DNA from: Bradyrhizobium diazoefficiens USDA 110
Lineage (GTDB): Bacteria; Pseudomonadota; Alphaproteobacteria; Rhizobiales; Xanthobacteraceae
Reading direction: 5' to 3'
NCBI RefSeq assembly: GCF_000011365.1
Contig: NC_004463.1
Span: 4,016,001 to 4,080,000, forward strand
DNA length: 64,000 bases
The notes under the pieces were generated by a model, which was given only the letters and a program-made list of their open reading frames with translations, was not told where the DNA came from and did not search any database. The position numbers were made by a program, and so were the translations under genes. This document shows, in pieces, positions 45,913 to 52,878 of the stretch (positions within the stretch are counted from its first letter, which is position 1; each line of letters opens with the position of its first letter).

Positions 45913-46659
45913 GTGGTGCTGCTCGAGGGAAAGGTTGCCGTCATCACCGGCGCCGGCTCCGGGATTGGAGCCGCGATTGCGCGACTGTTTGCCGTCGAGG
46001 GGGCGAAAGTCTTGCTCGGTGATCTCGCCGAAGGCGGAGCCGCGCTTGCGGCCGGGCTTGCCGCCGATGGTCACGCGGCGGGCTTCCAGCATGTCGACGT
46101 CACCGATGAGGCCTCAGTTGCCGAGCTGATGCAGGCAGCCGTCACGCTGTTCGGCCGGCTCGACATCCTCGTCGCCAATGCCGGCATTCCCGAGCGCAAG
46201 TCGCCAATCCACGAGCTCGATCTCGTCGACTGGCGCCGCGTGATCGACGTCGATCTCACCGGGGTGGCGATCTGCAACAAGTTCGCCGCAGGCATCATGC
46301 GTGCGACCGGTGGTGGCGCGATCGTCAACATGGCGTCGATCCTTGCTCACGTCGGTCAGGAGAACAGCAACGCCTATTCGGCCGCGAAAGCCGCGGTGGT
46401 CAATCTCACGCGCTCAGTTGCGTTGACCTATGCGCTCCAGGGTATTCGCGCGAACTGCGTTTCTCCGGGCTATGTCGATACGCCGTTGCTGGCCAAGTTG
46501 CCGGAGGCGACCCGCCAGGCGATGCTGGTGCGGCAGCCGATCGGGCGCTTGGCGCGGCCTGGGGAGATTGCTGAGGTTGTGGCCTTTCTTGCGAGCGACA
46601 AGGCCTCGATCATCACGGGCGCGTGTGTCAATGCCGACGGCGGCTACACGGCAATCTAA
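45913..46659 (+). CDS. SDR family oxidoreductase
   Basis: A 248-residue short-chain dehydrogenase starting at GTG 45913 after GGGAGG. GAGSGIGAA is the cofactor loop, NAG and active-site YSAAK are present, and NCVSPGYVDTPLL follows. It ends the AraC-associated operon and is the last intact gene before repeat copy C. It is a clear paralogue of the SDR just upstream. Confidence 0.91.
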   Translation: MVLLEGKVAVITGAGSGIGAAIARLFAVEGAKVLLGDLAEGGAALAAGLAADGHAAGFQHVDVTDEASVAELMQAAVTLFGRLDILVANAGIPERKSPIHELDLVDWRRVIDVDLTGVAICNKFAAGIMRATGGGAIVNMASILAHVGQENSNAYSAAKAAVVNLTRSVALTYALQGIRANCVSPGYVDTPLLAKLPEATRQAMLVRQPIGRLARPGEIAEVVAFLASDKASIITGACVNADGGYTAI

Positions 46660-46735
46660 TTGATCGCGTCGCGCCGGCGTGGCTATGGCTCAGAGCTGAC
46701 AATTTTGGATCAGCTTGGATCAGGCTAGCCTGCGT

Positions 46736-46840
46736 TAGCTCAACTTGGCCGATGATGGATTGGACAGAGAGTTCAAGTTCTTCAATAAGTTAGAAGGCGG
46801 CGTGTGCACGATGTGTGCACGGAGAGATCAACAAAAATCT
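46736..46840 (+). repeat. Dispersed repeat, copy C (105 bp)
   Basis: Begins TAGCTCAACTTGGCC, continues with GATGATGGATTGGA, contains the GTGTGCACGATGTGTGCAC core and ends AGATCAACAAAAATCT. Same length and same orientation as copy D at 63726-63830. The pair brackets the propane-monooxygenase module. Confidence 0.9.
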
Positions 46841-46901
46841 ACCGACACCCAATTTGGGGAGCCAACAGCGCTCCAATTTCTGGGCTGGTGACGACTGGTT
46901 T

Positions 46902-46971
46902 GTCTGCGGCAGTCCCGCAGACTGTCGCGTTCAAGACGTCTGGGTAGGTTCAAATCCTGTCCCGGCAACCA
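46902..46971 (+). tRNA. tRNA-like 3' end remnant
   Basis: A T-arm GTAGG-TTCAAAT-CCTGT (46944-46960, pairing with two wobbles) is followed by CCCGGCA and ACCA, exactly the layout of a tRNA 3' end. Upstream lies a perfect 8-bp hairpin GTCTGCGG/CCGCAGAC (46902-46922), but its loop does not fit a normal anticodon and no matching 5' acceptor strand TGCCGGG was found. Identity cannot be assigned. It is probably a displaced tRNA end or attachment site. Confidence 0.5.
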
Positions 46972-47129
46972 ACGATCGATACTAAGTCGCCAAGAAGCCC
47001 GGCCTCCGGAAGGAGGTCGGGCTTCGTTTTGCCCGCAGCAAAGCTCAAGATCGCGGCCAGATCGCCGTTGAGCACGATTCCTAGCTCGTTCCCGTCGGGC
47101 AGAAGCGTCACCCGCTCAACCAAGGAAGC
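46950..47129 (-). pseudogene. Serine recombinase C-terminal remnant
   Basis: Reading the minus strand from 47129 gives about 59 residues including VERVTLLPDGNELGIVLNGD and LAAILSFAAGK, which resembles the C-terminal end of large serine site-specific recombinases found in rhizobia (ELxIVLRGDLAAIL type). No catalytic domain or upstream part is present. The frame stops within the tRNA-like end, a position consistent with a recombinase gene abutting its attachment site. Fragment length makes the call moderate. Confidence 0.5.
46995..47030 (+). terminator. Strong terminator-like hairpin
   Basis: AAGCCCG-N-CCTCC-GGAA-GGAGG-N-CGGGCTT followed by CGTTTT. It sits 24 bases downstream of the tRNA-like 3' end, where a tRNA terminator would be. 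It also overlaps the recombinase remnant read on the other strand. Confidence 0.7.
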
Positions 47130-47204
47130 CCATACGCCAGATACGAATAAGCAATAATGCCGGCTTGCTGCGAATTGTAGATCTGCGCGCGAGAATACTA
47201 GGAC

Positions 47205-47408
47205 TCAGTTCTGACCTTGCGTGAGATGGACAAAGCTGAAGTCAAGATTTGCCCCGTCTTTGGCATACTGCCGCTCTGCTTTGGTCAGGTTCACGACATC
47301 TCCTTTCGAGAACAGATCCAGTAAGAAGATCGGGACGTCGAGCGCATACGGCTCCTTGCGATGACCGTAAGCTCCAGCTCGAAAGGTGAGGACGGAGACG
47401 CAAATAGA
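47205..47408 (-). pseudogene. Possible RelE-type toxin remnant
   Basis: An open frame of 67 residues without a start codon. DVPIFLLDLFSKGDVVNLTKAERQ resembles the C-terminal strand and helix of RelE/HigB-type toxins (xFLLxxYAKGxKxNLTxAE). The N-terminal half is absent and no antitoxin gene follows. Weak call based on a short similarity from memory. Confidence 0.3.
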
Positions 47409-47704
47409 TCAGGGCGAAATTGGCACACTCAGATGGTTGGGGATCTCGAGATCGAAGGCGCGCCGGTGGAAGTCGCCTCGTGGGCCACGCGGATCATCGA
47501 GTGGACCGGTTTGGCCATCCAGTTAACCTCCTTGCGCGGCAAGCAATGCGCAGCAAAGTCCAGCTGCTCTCCTTTTTGTCGTGCTTAGCTTGACCATCGA
47601 TCCTCCCAATGGTGGAGGACTTTAGATAACGCTGATCCGTGCCTGGTAGTATCGGGCTGTTTCAGCACGGTGATCTATCATCTTCGCGCTGCGCCGCAGC
47701 AGGA

Positions 47705-47735
47705 CTGTTGGCGCGTATCCAACAGTGGCTGTTGG
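47705..47735 (+). promoter_or_regulatory. Nested inverted repeats upstream of the sigma-54 promoter (activator site candidate)
   Basis: CTGTTGG-N7-CCAACAG-TGG-CTGTTGG: the middle and right elements form CCAACAGTGGCTGTTGG, and the left and middle ones form a second dyad. It lies 20 bases before the -24 element of the alcohol dehydrogenase promoter. A plausible binding site for the sigma-54 activator encoded at 58869-60935, though closer to the promoter than typical enhancer sites. Confidence 0.5.
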
Positions 47736-47754
47736 CGCCGCGACACAAATCCGC

Positions 47755-47770
47755 TGGCACAAAAAATGCT
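47755..47770 (+). promoter_or_regulatory. Sigma-54 (-24/-12) promoter for the alcohol dehydrogenase gene
   Basis: TGGCAC-AAAAA-ATGCT with GG at 47756-47757 and GC at 47768-47769, exactly ten bases apart as RpoN requires. The expected start of transcription is near 47781, about 44 bases before the gene. A sigma-54 activator gene in the same module supports it. Confidence 0.75.
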
Positions 47771-47824
47771 GAGGCTGAAATCGCCGATGGCGCACCGAAG
47801 TTCGCCGGGGAGACGGAGGAAATG

Positions 47825-48877
47825 ATGAGAGCCCAAGTATTGAGAGCCTACGACGAGAAACTTTCCAACGACCTTTGGGTCGGGGAAGAGAAGGTGCCTG
47901 ATCCGAAGTTGACGAAATCAACCGACGTCATTGTCCGCATAGGTGGTGCGGGCGTATGCCGAACCGACCTTCACATCGTCGAAGGCGTGTGGAAGCCGCA
48001 CATGGATCCGAGCGGTGACAAGCTGCTTCCCCTCATTATGGGGCACGAAAATGCAGGCTGGATCGAAGAAGTTGGCAAGGAAGTCGAGGGACTAAAGAAG
48101 GGCGATCCTGTCATCGTCCATCCGAAGATCAGCGGCGGGACGTGTCTCGCCTGTCGCCGAGGATTCGACATGCACGGTCCTGGAACGTTCCCAGGCCTCG
48201 ATTGCAACGGCGGCTATGCAGAGTTCCTTTGCACCTCAGAACGCAACATCGTCCCGCTGCCACGGACTTTGGCGCCAAAGGATGTCGCGCCATACGCCGA
48301 TGCAGGCCTCACCGCCTATCGCGCTGTCAAGAAGGCCACGCGTCACCTTTTGCCAGGCGAATCTTGCGTTGTTATCGGTGCGGGAGGATTGGGCCACATC
48401 GGAATCCAGTGCCTCAAAGCGATGTGTGCGGCCGACATTATTGTCGTCGACAAGTCCGAAGCATCGCTGAAACTAGCCGAAAAATCGGGCGCCGATCATC
48501 TCGTGAAAGCTGACGGCAACGAAGTGGAAGCCGTTCTGGGTCTGACCGGCGGAAACGGTGCGGAAGCGGTGATCGATTTCGTCGGCGAGAAGGGGACGAC
48601 GTCGAAGGGCCTGGCGATGACTCGTCCGATGGGCAGCTACTACGTCGTCGGTTACGGCGAAGACATTCGGGTGCCGACAGTCGACATGGTGATAACCGAG
48701 AAAAACATTATCGGCAATCTGGTCGGCACGTGGGCCGAACTAACCGAGTTGATGGCCCTTGCGGACCGAGATCTGGTTGAACTTGCCACGACCGAGTATC
48801 GCCTTGCGGACGCCAACAAGGCCTTGCACGATCTCAATGCAGGCGAAATTCATGGGCGGGCCGTGTTAATCCCTTGA
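47825..48877 (+). CDS. Zinc-dependent alcohol dehydrogenase (MDR family)
   Basis: A 350-residue MDR dehydrogenase. Catalytic zinc ligands C45 (GVCRTDLH) and H74-E75 (GHENAGWIEEVG) are present; GAGGLGHIGIQ is the NAD loop. In the structural-zinc lobe only C107 and C110 are clear, the position after MH being glycine, so that zinc may be absent. Of two adjacent ATGs (47822, 47825) the second has the better GGAGG spacing. In propane operons such an enzyme oxidises the 2-propanol or 1-propanol formed by the monooxygenase. It has its own sigma-54 promoter and hairpin terminator. Confidence 0.92.
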   Translation: MRAQVLRAYDEKLSNDLWVGEEKVPDPKLTKSTDVIVRIGGAGVCRTDLHIVEGVWKPHMDPSGDKLLPLIMGHENAGWIEEVGKEVEGLKKGDPVIVHPKISGGTCLACRRGFDMHGPGTFPGLDCNGGYAEFLCTSERNIVPLPRTLAPKDVAPYADAGLTAYRAVKKATRHLLPGESCVVIGAGGLGHIGIQCLKAMCAADIIVVDKSEASLKLAEKSGADHLVKADGNEVEAVLGLTGGNGAEAVIDFVGEKGTTSKGLAMTRPMGSYYVVGYGEDIRVPTVDMVITEKNIIGNLVGTWAELTELMALADRDLVELATTEYRLADANKALHDLNAGEIHGRAVLIP

Positions 48878-48891
48878 AGGATAGCTGCATC

Positions 48892-48925
48892 ATCCATCGC
48901 GAGCATGCATTTCCTCGCGATGGAT
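48892..48925 (+). terminator. Hairpin after the alcohol dehydrogenase gene
   Basis: ATCCATCGCGAG and CTCGCGATGGAT, a perfect 12-bp stem with a 10-base loop, 14 bases after the stop codon. No T-tract follows, so it may act as an mRNA-stabilising or Rho-assisted end. Confidence 0.6.
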
Positions 48926-49174
48926 CGAGCAAGCGGCCGTCGTCATGCCCGTGTGGTGTCGTCTGACGCCGTCACCGGAGCCCAGCTGCGTGAGATCTTA
49001 TGCTGGTCAGGCGCTGCAACAGTTCAATCAGATCGGTTTCACACAAGCTCATATCGCAGTGCAAACACCGCAAGGGTGGAGGAGTGGTCTGATCTCCGGA
49101 GTCTCATTGTACGCCATCGTCTCAATTTGCATCGTTGTCAATCTCATATCGACAAGATCGCTTAGGAACGCCGC

Positions 49175-49381
49175 ATGAGGTTCGTCCTCGTCAATGGCAG
49201 AACACCGTGGCTGAAGACGTTCTGCATGTCTTGCTGCGAGCCCATTCACGCTCACTATCTGAGAGAATTCAGTACCGGTCTCCCTTTCTGCGATCACGAT
49301 TGCTACGCCCAGTACACCGAGCGCTGGATCGAGAAGGTTCGGCAATCAAAACGGTCGGCCGGTTTCGAGGACTATCGCTAG
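49175..49381 (+). CDS. Small cysteine-containing hypothetical protein
   Basis: A 68-residue protein: NGRTPWLKTFCMSCCEPIHAHYLRE with a C-x2-C(C) pair and later LPFCDHDCYAQY with C-x3-C, so a small zinc-ribbon-like fold is likely. Similar short proteins are scattered in rhizobial genomes, as I recall, with no known function. No strong ribosome site is visible. It lies between the alcohol dehydrogenase and the prmA promoter and is probably not part of the pathway. Confidence 0.55.
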   Translation: MRFVLVNGRTPWLKTFCMSCCEPIHAHYLREFSTGLPFCDHDCYAQYTERWIEKVRQSKRSAGFEDYR

Positions 49382-49486
49382 TCCGAATGGACCGGGCAAC
49401 GAACCAGTCTCGTATGCGCGGCCTTCAACGTGAAAGACGCCTGTCGCATCGAGCGGACCGCGTTCGATTCCGAAAGCGCTCGACGT

Positions 49487-49501
49487 ATTGCCCGGGGCAA
49501 T
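49487..49501. promoter_or_regulatory. Upstream activator site candidate 1
   Basis: ATTGCCC-G-GGGCAAT, a perfect 7-1-7 dyad about 205 bases upstream of the prmA -24 element, in the range used by sigma-54 enhancer-binding proteins. Its centre is 31 bp from the next palindrome, close to three helical turns. Confidence 0.5.
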
Positions 49502-49517
49502 TTCTGGCACTGTTGCA

Positions 49518-49532
49518 GCGCAAACATTGCGC
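49518..49532. promoter_or_regulatory. Upstream activator site candidate 2
   Basis: GCGCAA-ACA-TTGCGC, a perfect 6-3-6 dyad. It shares the TTGC/GCAA elements with site 1. Together they are the best enhancer candidates for the prm operon. Confidence 0.5.
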
Positions 49533-49690
49533 CGCGAAGTGGCGGTCTCCGCGTTGCGCCGATTCTCATTTTGCAACTCTTGTCGCAGTTTGCATTTCCG
49601 CAGGTCGCTAACTGGGAGCCGCGAAGTCTCCGTCAGCGCCGATCCTCACCTCCGGCAATCAGAAATCAATTTGGCGGGGCAAGAGAGCGC

Positions 49691-49706
49691 TGGCACGCCC
49701 ATTGCA
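49691..49706 (+). promoter_or_regulatory. Sigma-54 (-24/-12) promoter for the prm operon
   Basis: TGGCACGCCCATTGCA, a near-perfect match to the RpoN consensus (TGGCACG-N4-TTGCA). GG at 49692-49693 and GC at 49704-49705 are ten bases apart. Predicted transcription start is near 49717, giving a ~310-base leader before prmA. Confidence 0.88.
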
Positions 49707-50027
49707 AAGCTGTTTGGCACAACAACGCTGACTGCTCCGTCCGGGGCGAGCCGCGAAAAGAACGAGGGAAGGGGATGTCAAGCTGAGGGCGAACCTTGCG
49801 CGGGGTCACTCAATTGCGATCGGAGGACGGCTGGGTCCGAAGATCGCTCCTGATCATCCCTGAGGTGTTCCACAGTCATCCTGAGACCCTTGCCGATATC
49901 AAACGTCCGGCCGCGCAAACGGTCGCGAGGTGGCCCGTAACGCACGGGTAAGCACTGCTCGGTCCGCGAAGGTCCAGGCAGGCGGAATATCGATGTGGTT
50001 TCTGACCCGATCAGGAGGAAAGACGAG

Positions 50028-51698
50028 ATGTCTGGAACGCTAACACTCAACAAGATCACCGCCCAGCGCGGCATTTCCGTCGGTGAGGCTGCAAAGAAGA
50101 TTGCAGATCTCGGATGGAATCCGTCCTACGTCCAGGAAGCGATGACTTTCCCCACCGACTACAAGATCACGAAGGCGCCCAAGGATCCGATGAAGCAGGT
50201 CCTTCGCTCCTATTTCCCGATGCAGGAGGAAAAGGACAACCGCGTCTACGGCGCCCTCGATGCCGCGCTTCGCGGCGACATGTTCCGCAACGTCGAGCCA
50301 CGTTGGGTCGAGTGGATGAAGCTGTTCCTGGCGATCATCCCGTTCCCGGAAATCTCGGCGGCACGTTCCATGGCGATGGTCGGGCGCCTCGCACCCGGCG
50401 AAGATCTCCGTACTGGCTTCACCATGCAGATGGTCGACGAATTCCGTCACTCGACCATCCAGATGAACCTGAAGAAATGGTACATGGAGAACTACATCGA
50501 CCCGGCCGGCTTCGACATCACGGAGGAGGCGTTCGGCAAGTGCTACGCCACCACGATCGGTCGCCAGTTCGGTGAAGGATTCATCACCGGTGACGCCATC
50601 ACGTCGGCGAACGTCTACCTGACCGTCGTCGCCGAGACGGCGTTCACCAACACGCTGTTCGTCGCCATGCCGTCGGAGGCGGCGCGCAACGGCGACTATG
50701 CGCTGCCAACCGTGTTCCTCTCGGTTCAGTCGGACGAGAGCCGCCACATCGGCAACGGCCACTCGATGCTGATGTCGATGCTGAAGGAGCCGGAGAATCA
50801 CCTGCTGCTCGAGCGCGACATGCGCTATGCTTTCTGGCAGAACCATGCCATCGTCGACGCGGCGATCGGGACGTTCATCGAATACGGCACCACGAACCGC
50901 GACAAGAACAAGGAGTCCTACGCGGAGATGTGGCACCGCTGGATCTTCGAGGACTATTACCGGACCTATATGCTGCCGCTCGAGAAGTACGGCATCAAGA
51001 TCCATCATGACGACGTGCAGGCCGCCTGGAAGCGGCTGACCGAGAAGCACTACGTCCACAAGGTCGCCCAGTTCTTTGCCGTCGGCTGGTCGGCGAACTT
51101 CTGGCGTATCGAGGCGCAGACTGAAAAGGACTTCGAGTGGTTCGAGCACAAGTATCCGGGCTGGTATGCGCAGTTCGGCGAGTTCTGGAAATGGTACGAG
51201 AAGCTGTCGCATCGGGGTCAAACCAACATCCTGTTCAACAGCGACGTCGGCTACGTCTATCCGCATCGTTGCTGGTCGTGCCTCGTTCCGTGCCTCATCC
51301 GTGAGGACATTGTCACCGACGAGATCGACGGCAAGCTGCACACCTTCGCCCATGAGCTCGATCGGTGGACGGCCGTCGAAGCGTTCGCCGGCGAGTACCA
51401 GGGTCGTCCGACCCCGGCGATGGGGCGGTTCAGCGGCCGTCGCGAGTGGGAAAGCGTCTACCACAATGTGGATATTGCCGACGCCATCAAGGATCTCGGC
51501 TTCGTGCGCACGGACGGCAAGACCTTGGTCGCGCAGCCGCATTTGCGCTTCGACCAGAAGGAAATGTGGACGCTCGACGATGTCCGCGGCCACATCCTCA
51601 AGAGCCCGCTACAGACGCTGCGGGAGATGAGCCCGGCCGACCGCGAGAAGCATCTCGCCGAGTATCGCAAGGGATTCACTATCAATCCCTGCAACTAA
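50028..51698 (+). CDS. prmA: Propane monooxygenase-type hydroxylase large subunit
   Basis: A 556-residue soluble diiron monooxygenase alpha subunit. Six carboxylate/histidine ligands are visible at E108, E138, H141 (DEFRH), E203, E237 and H240 (DESRH). Each is six less than the number of the corresponding ligand of methane monooxygenase MMOH (E114, E144, H147, E209, E243, H246), so the diiron core is intact. Position 145 is Gln where MMOH has Cys151, and Thr is kept at 207. AGGAGGAAA precedes ATG 50028. The gene order prmA-prmB-prmC-prmD matches the prm/mim propane systems of actinobacteria. Substrate is probably propane or related short alkanes or ketones. Confidence 0.94.
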   Translation: MSGTLTLNKITAQRGISVGEAAKKIADLGWNPSYVQEAMTFPTDYKITKAPKDPMKQVLRSYFPMQEEKDNRVYGALDAALRGDMFRNVEPRWVEWMKLFLAIIPFPEISAARSMAMVGRLAPGEDLRTGFTMQMVDEFRHSTIQMNLKKWYMENYIDPAGFDITEEAFGKCYATTIGRQFGEGFITGDAITSANVYLTVVAETAFTNTLFVAMPSEAARNGDYALPTVFLSVQSDESRHIGNGHSMLMSMLKEPENHLLLERDMRYAFWQNHAIVDAAIGTFIEYGTTNRDKNKESYAEMWHRWIFEDYYRTYMLPLEKYGIKIHHDDVQAAWKRLTEKHYVHKVAQFFAVGWSANFWRIEAQTEKDFEWFEHKYPGWYAQFGEFWKWYEKLSHRGQTNILFNSDVGYVYPHRCWSCLVPCLIREDIVTDEIDGKLHTFAHELDRWTAVEAFAGEYQGRPTPAMGRFSGRREWESVYHNVDIADAIKDLGFVRTDGKTLVAQPHLRFDQKEMWTLDDVRGHILKSPLQTLREMSPADREKHLAEYRKGFTINPCN

Positions 51699-51705
51699 GT
51701 GAGAC

Positions 51706-51735
51706 GGAAGGGGCCGGCTGCGGCCGGCTCCTTCC
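51706..51735 (+). terminator. prmA-prmB intercistronic hairpin
   Basis: GGAAGGGGCCGGC-TGCG-GCCGGCTCCTTCC: a 13-bp stem (one G-T pair) with a four-base loop and no T-tract. It lies in the 84-base gap between prmA and prmB. It most likely stabilises the prmA message or attenuates transcription so that more hydroxylase than reductase is made. Confidence 0.7.
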
Positions 51736-51782
51736 CGATCGCTCCCCGGAAGATATGAAAGCGTTCGTTTGAGGAGGCCCCT

Positions 51783-52823
51783 ATGGGCGCGCCCGCTAAT
51801 GTCGTTCGCCTGCAACCGGTAGGCATAGAGTTCGAGGTCGAGGAGAACGAAACTGTTCTCGACGCTGCGTTTCGCCAAGGGATCGCGCTGCCGCATGGCT
51901 GCAAGGAGGGGCAGTGCTCTGCGTGCAAATGCGTCCTTACCGGAGGCGATGTCGAGTTGAAGAAATACTCGACGTTTGCCCTGAACGAGATGGAGCGAGG
52001 CCAGGATTACATCCTGCTCTGTCGGACCTTGGCATACTCGGATCTGGAGGTGGAGCTCCTCAACTATGACGAGGAAGTGCTGTCGAAATCGATTCCCGTC
52101 AAGGATTTCACGGGCACCGTTACGAGCGTCTCTGCGCTGACCCATGACATCCGCCGCCTCGAAATCACACTGGAGCAACCTCTGAAGTTCTGGGCGGGTC
52201 AATATGTCGACATCACGCTCCCGGGACCAGAGACGATTACGCGCTCGTTTTCCATGGCAAATTCGCCGGGCGAAAGCCAAAATCTCGCGTTCATCATCAA
52301 GAAGTACCCCAATGGGCGCTTCTCCTCACGACTCGACGGAGATCTCGCCGTCGGAACCGAAGTCGGAATCAAAGGACCCTACGGGACCTGCTTCCGACGA
52401 GAAAACAAAACAGGAGCCATGATCCTGGTCGGTGGCGGATCCGGAATGTCGCCGCTGTGGTCTATCCTGCATGATCACATCAGCTCCGGGGAAGTTCGTC
52501 CGGTGCGCTTCTTCTACGGAGCCAGGACGCAGAACGATCTCTTCTATCTCGACCATTTCGCGGAGCTCGCCGCCAAGCATCCGGAGTTCACCTTCGTCCC
52601 GGTTCTCTCCCATGCGGCCGACGACACGGCCTGGGGCGGAGCAAAGGGCTTCGTGCATGAGGCAGTCGGAGAGCACCTTCGCGGTGCGGACTATGGTGAA
52701 GACGTCGACGTCTATGCCTGCGGACCATCGCCAATGATCGAGGCGCTGACGCCAGTGTTGCAGATGAGCGATGTCGAGTCGGACCGCATCTTCTTCGACA
52801 AGTTCACGCCGGCGAACAACTAA
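51783..52823 (+). CDS. prmB: Monooxygenase reductase component (2Fe-2S, FAD, NAD)
   Basis: A 346-residue reductase passing electrons from NADH to the hydroxylase. The N-terminal plant-type ferredoxin domain has C40, C45, C48 and C80 as 2Fe-2S ligands (HGCKEGQCSAC, LLCRT). FAD binding is in TRSFSMANSP, the NAD domain has GGGSGMSPL and YACGPSPMIE. Length and domain order match MmoC/PrmB. GAGGAGGCC precedes the ATG. Confidence 0.94.
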   Translation: MGAPANVVRLQPVGIEFEVEENETVLDAAFRQGIALPHGCKEGQCSACKCVLTGGDVELKKYSTFALNEMERGQDYILLCRTLAYSDLEVELLNYDEEVLSKSIPVKDFTGTVTSVSALTHDIRRLEITLEQPLKFWAGQYVDITLPGPETITRSFSMANSPGESQNLAFIIKKYPNGRFSSRLDGDLAVGTEVGIKGPYGTCFRRENKTGAMILVGGGSGMSPLWSILHDHISSGEVRPVRFFYGARTQNDLFYLDHFAELAAKHPEFTFVPVLSHAADDTAWGGAKGFVHEAVGEHLRGADYGEDVDVYACGPSPMIEALTPVLQMSDVESDRIFFDKFTPANN

Positions 52824-52878
52824 GACGCCTCGACCGTCCAACGAGCTAGAGCCCAACAACAGGAGGAGGAAGACGACC

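Larger units (their letters stand above)
46660..47824. other. Degenerate zone between modules 3 and 4
   Basis: Nearly 1.2 kb with no intact gene. From left to right it holds repeat copy C, a hairpin plus tRNA-like 3' end, a terminator-like hairpin, a serine-recombinase C-terminal remnant on the minus strand, a possible toxin-gene remnant, and the sigma-54 promoter and nested inverted repeats for the alcohol dehydrogenase. This is the probable left edge of the acquired monooxygenase module. Confidence 0.7.
49382..50027. other. prmA upstream region: promoter, palindromes and long leader
   Basis: 646 bases with no supportable gene. It holds two perfect 15-base palindromes (49487-49501, 49518-49532), a near-ideal sigma-54 promoter (49691-49706) and a transcribed leader of about 310 bases. 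Within the leader, GCGATC...GATCGC with internal GGAC/GTCC (49814-49846) can fold into a hairpin; I do not recognise a known riboswitch. Confidence 0.65.

Noticed and set aside
49711..49728. Second TGGCAC element (TTTGGCACAACAACGCTG) as another sigma-54 promoter
   Set aside because: The GG to GC spacing is nine, not ten, and it lies at the expected transcription start of the good promoter.
49430..49853. Short frames in the prmA upstream region
   Set aside because: They cross the sigma-54 promoter and palindromes and have no family features.
50040..51593. Minus-strand open frame of 517 codons
   Set aside because: Antisense shadow of prmA.
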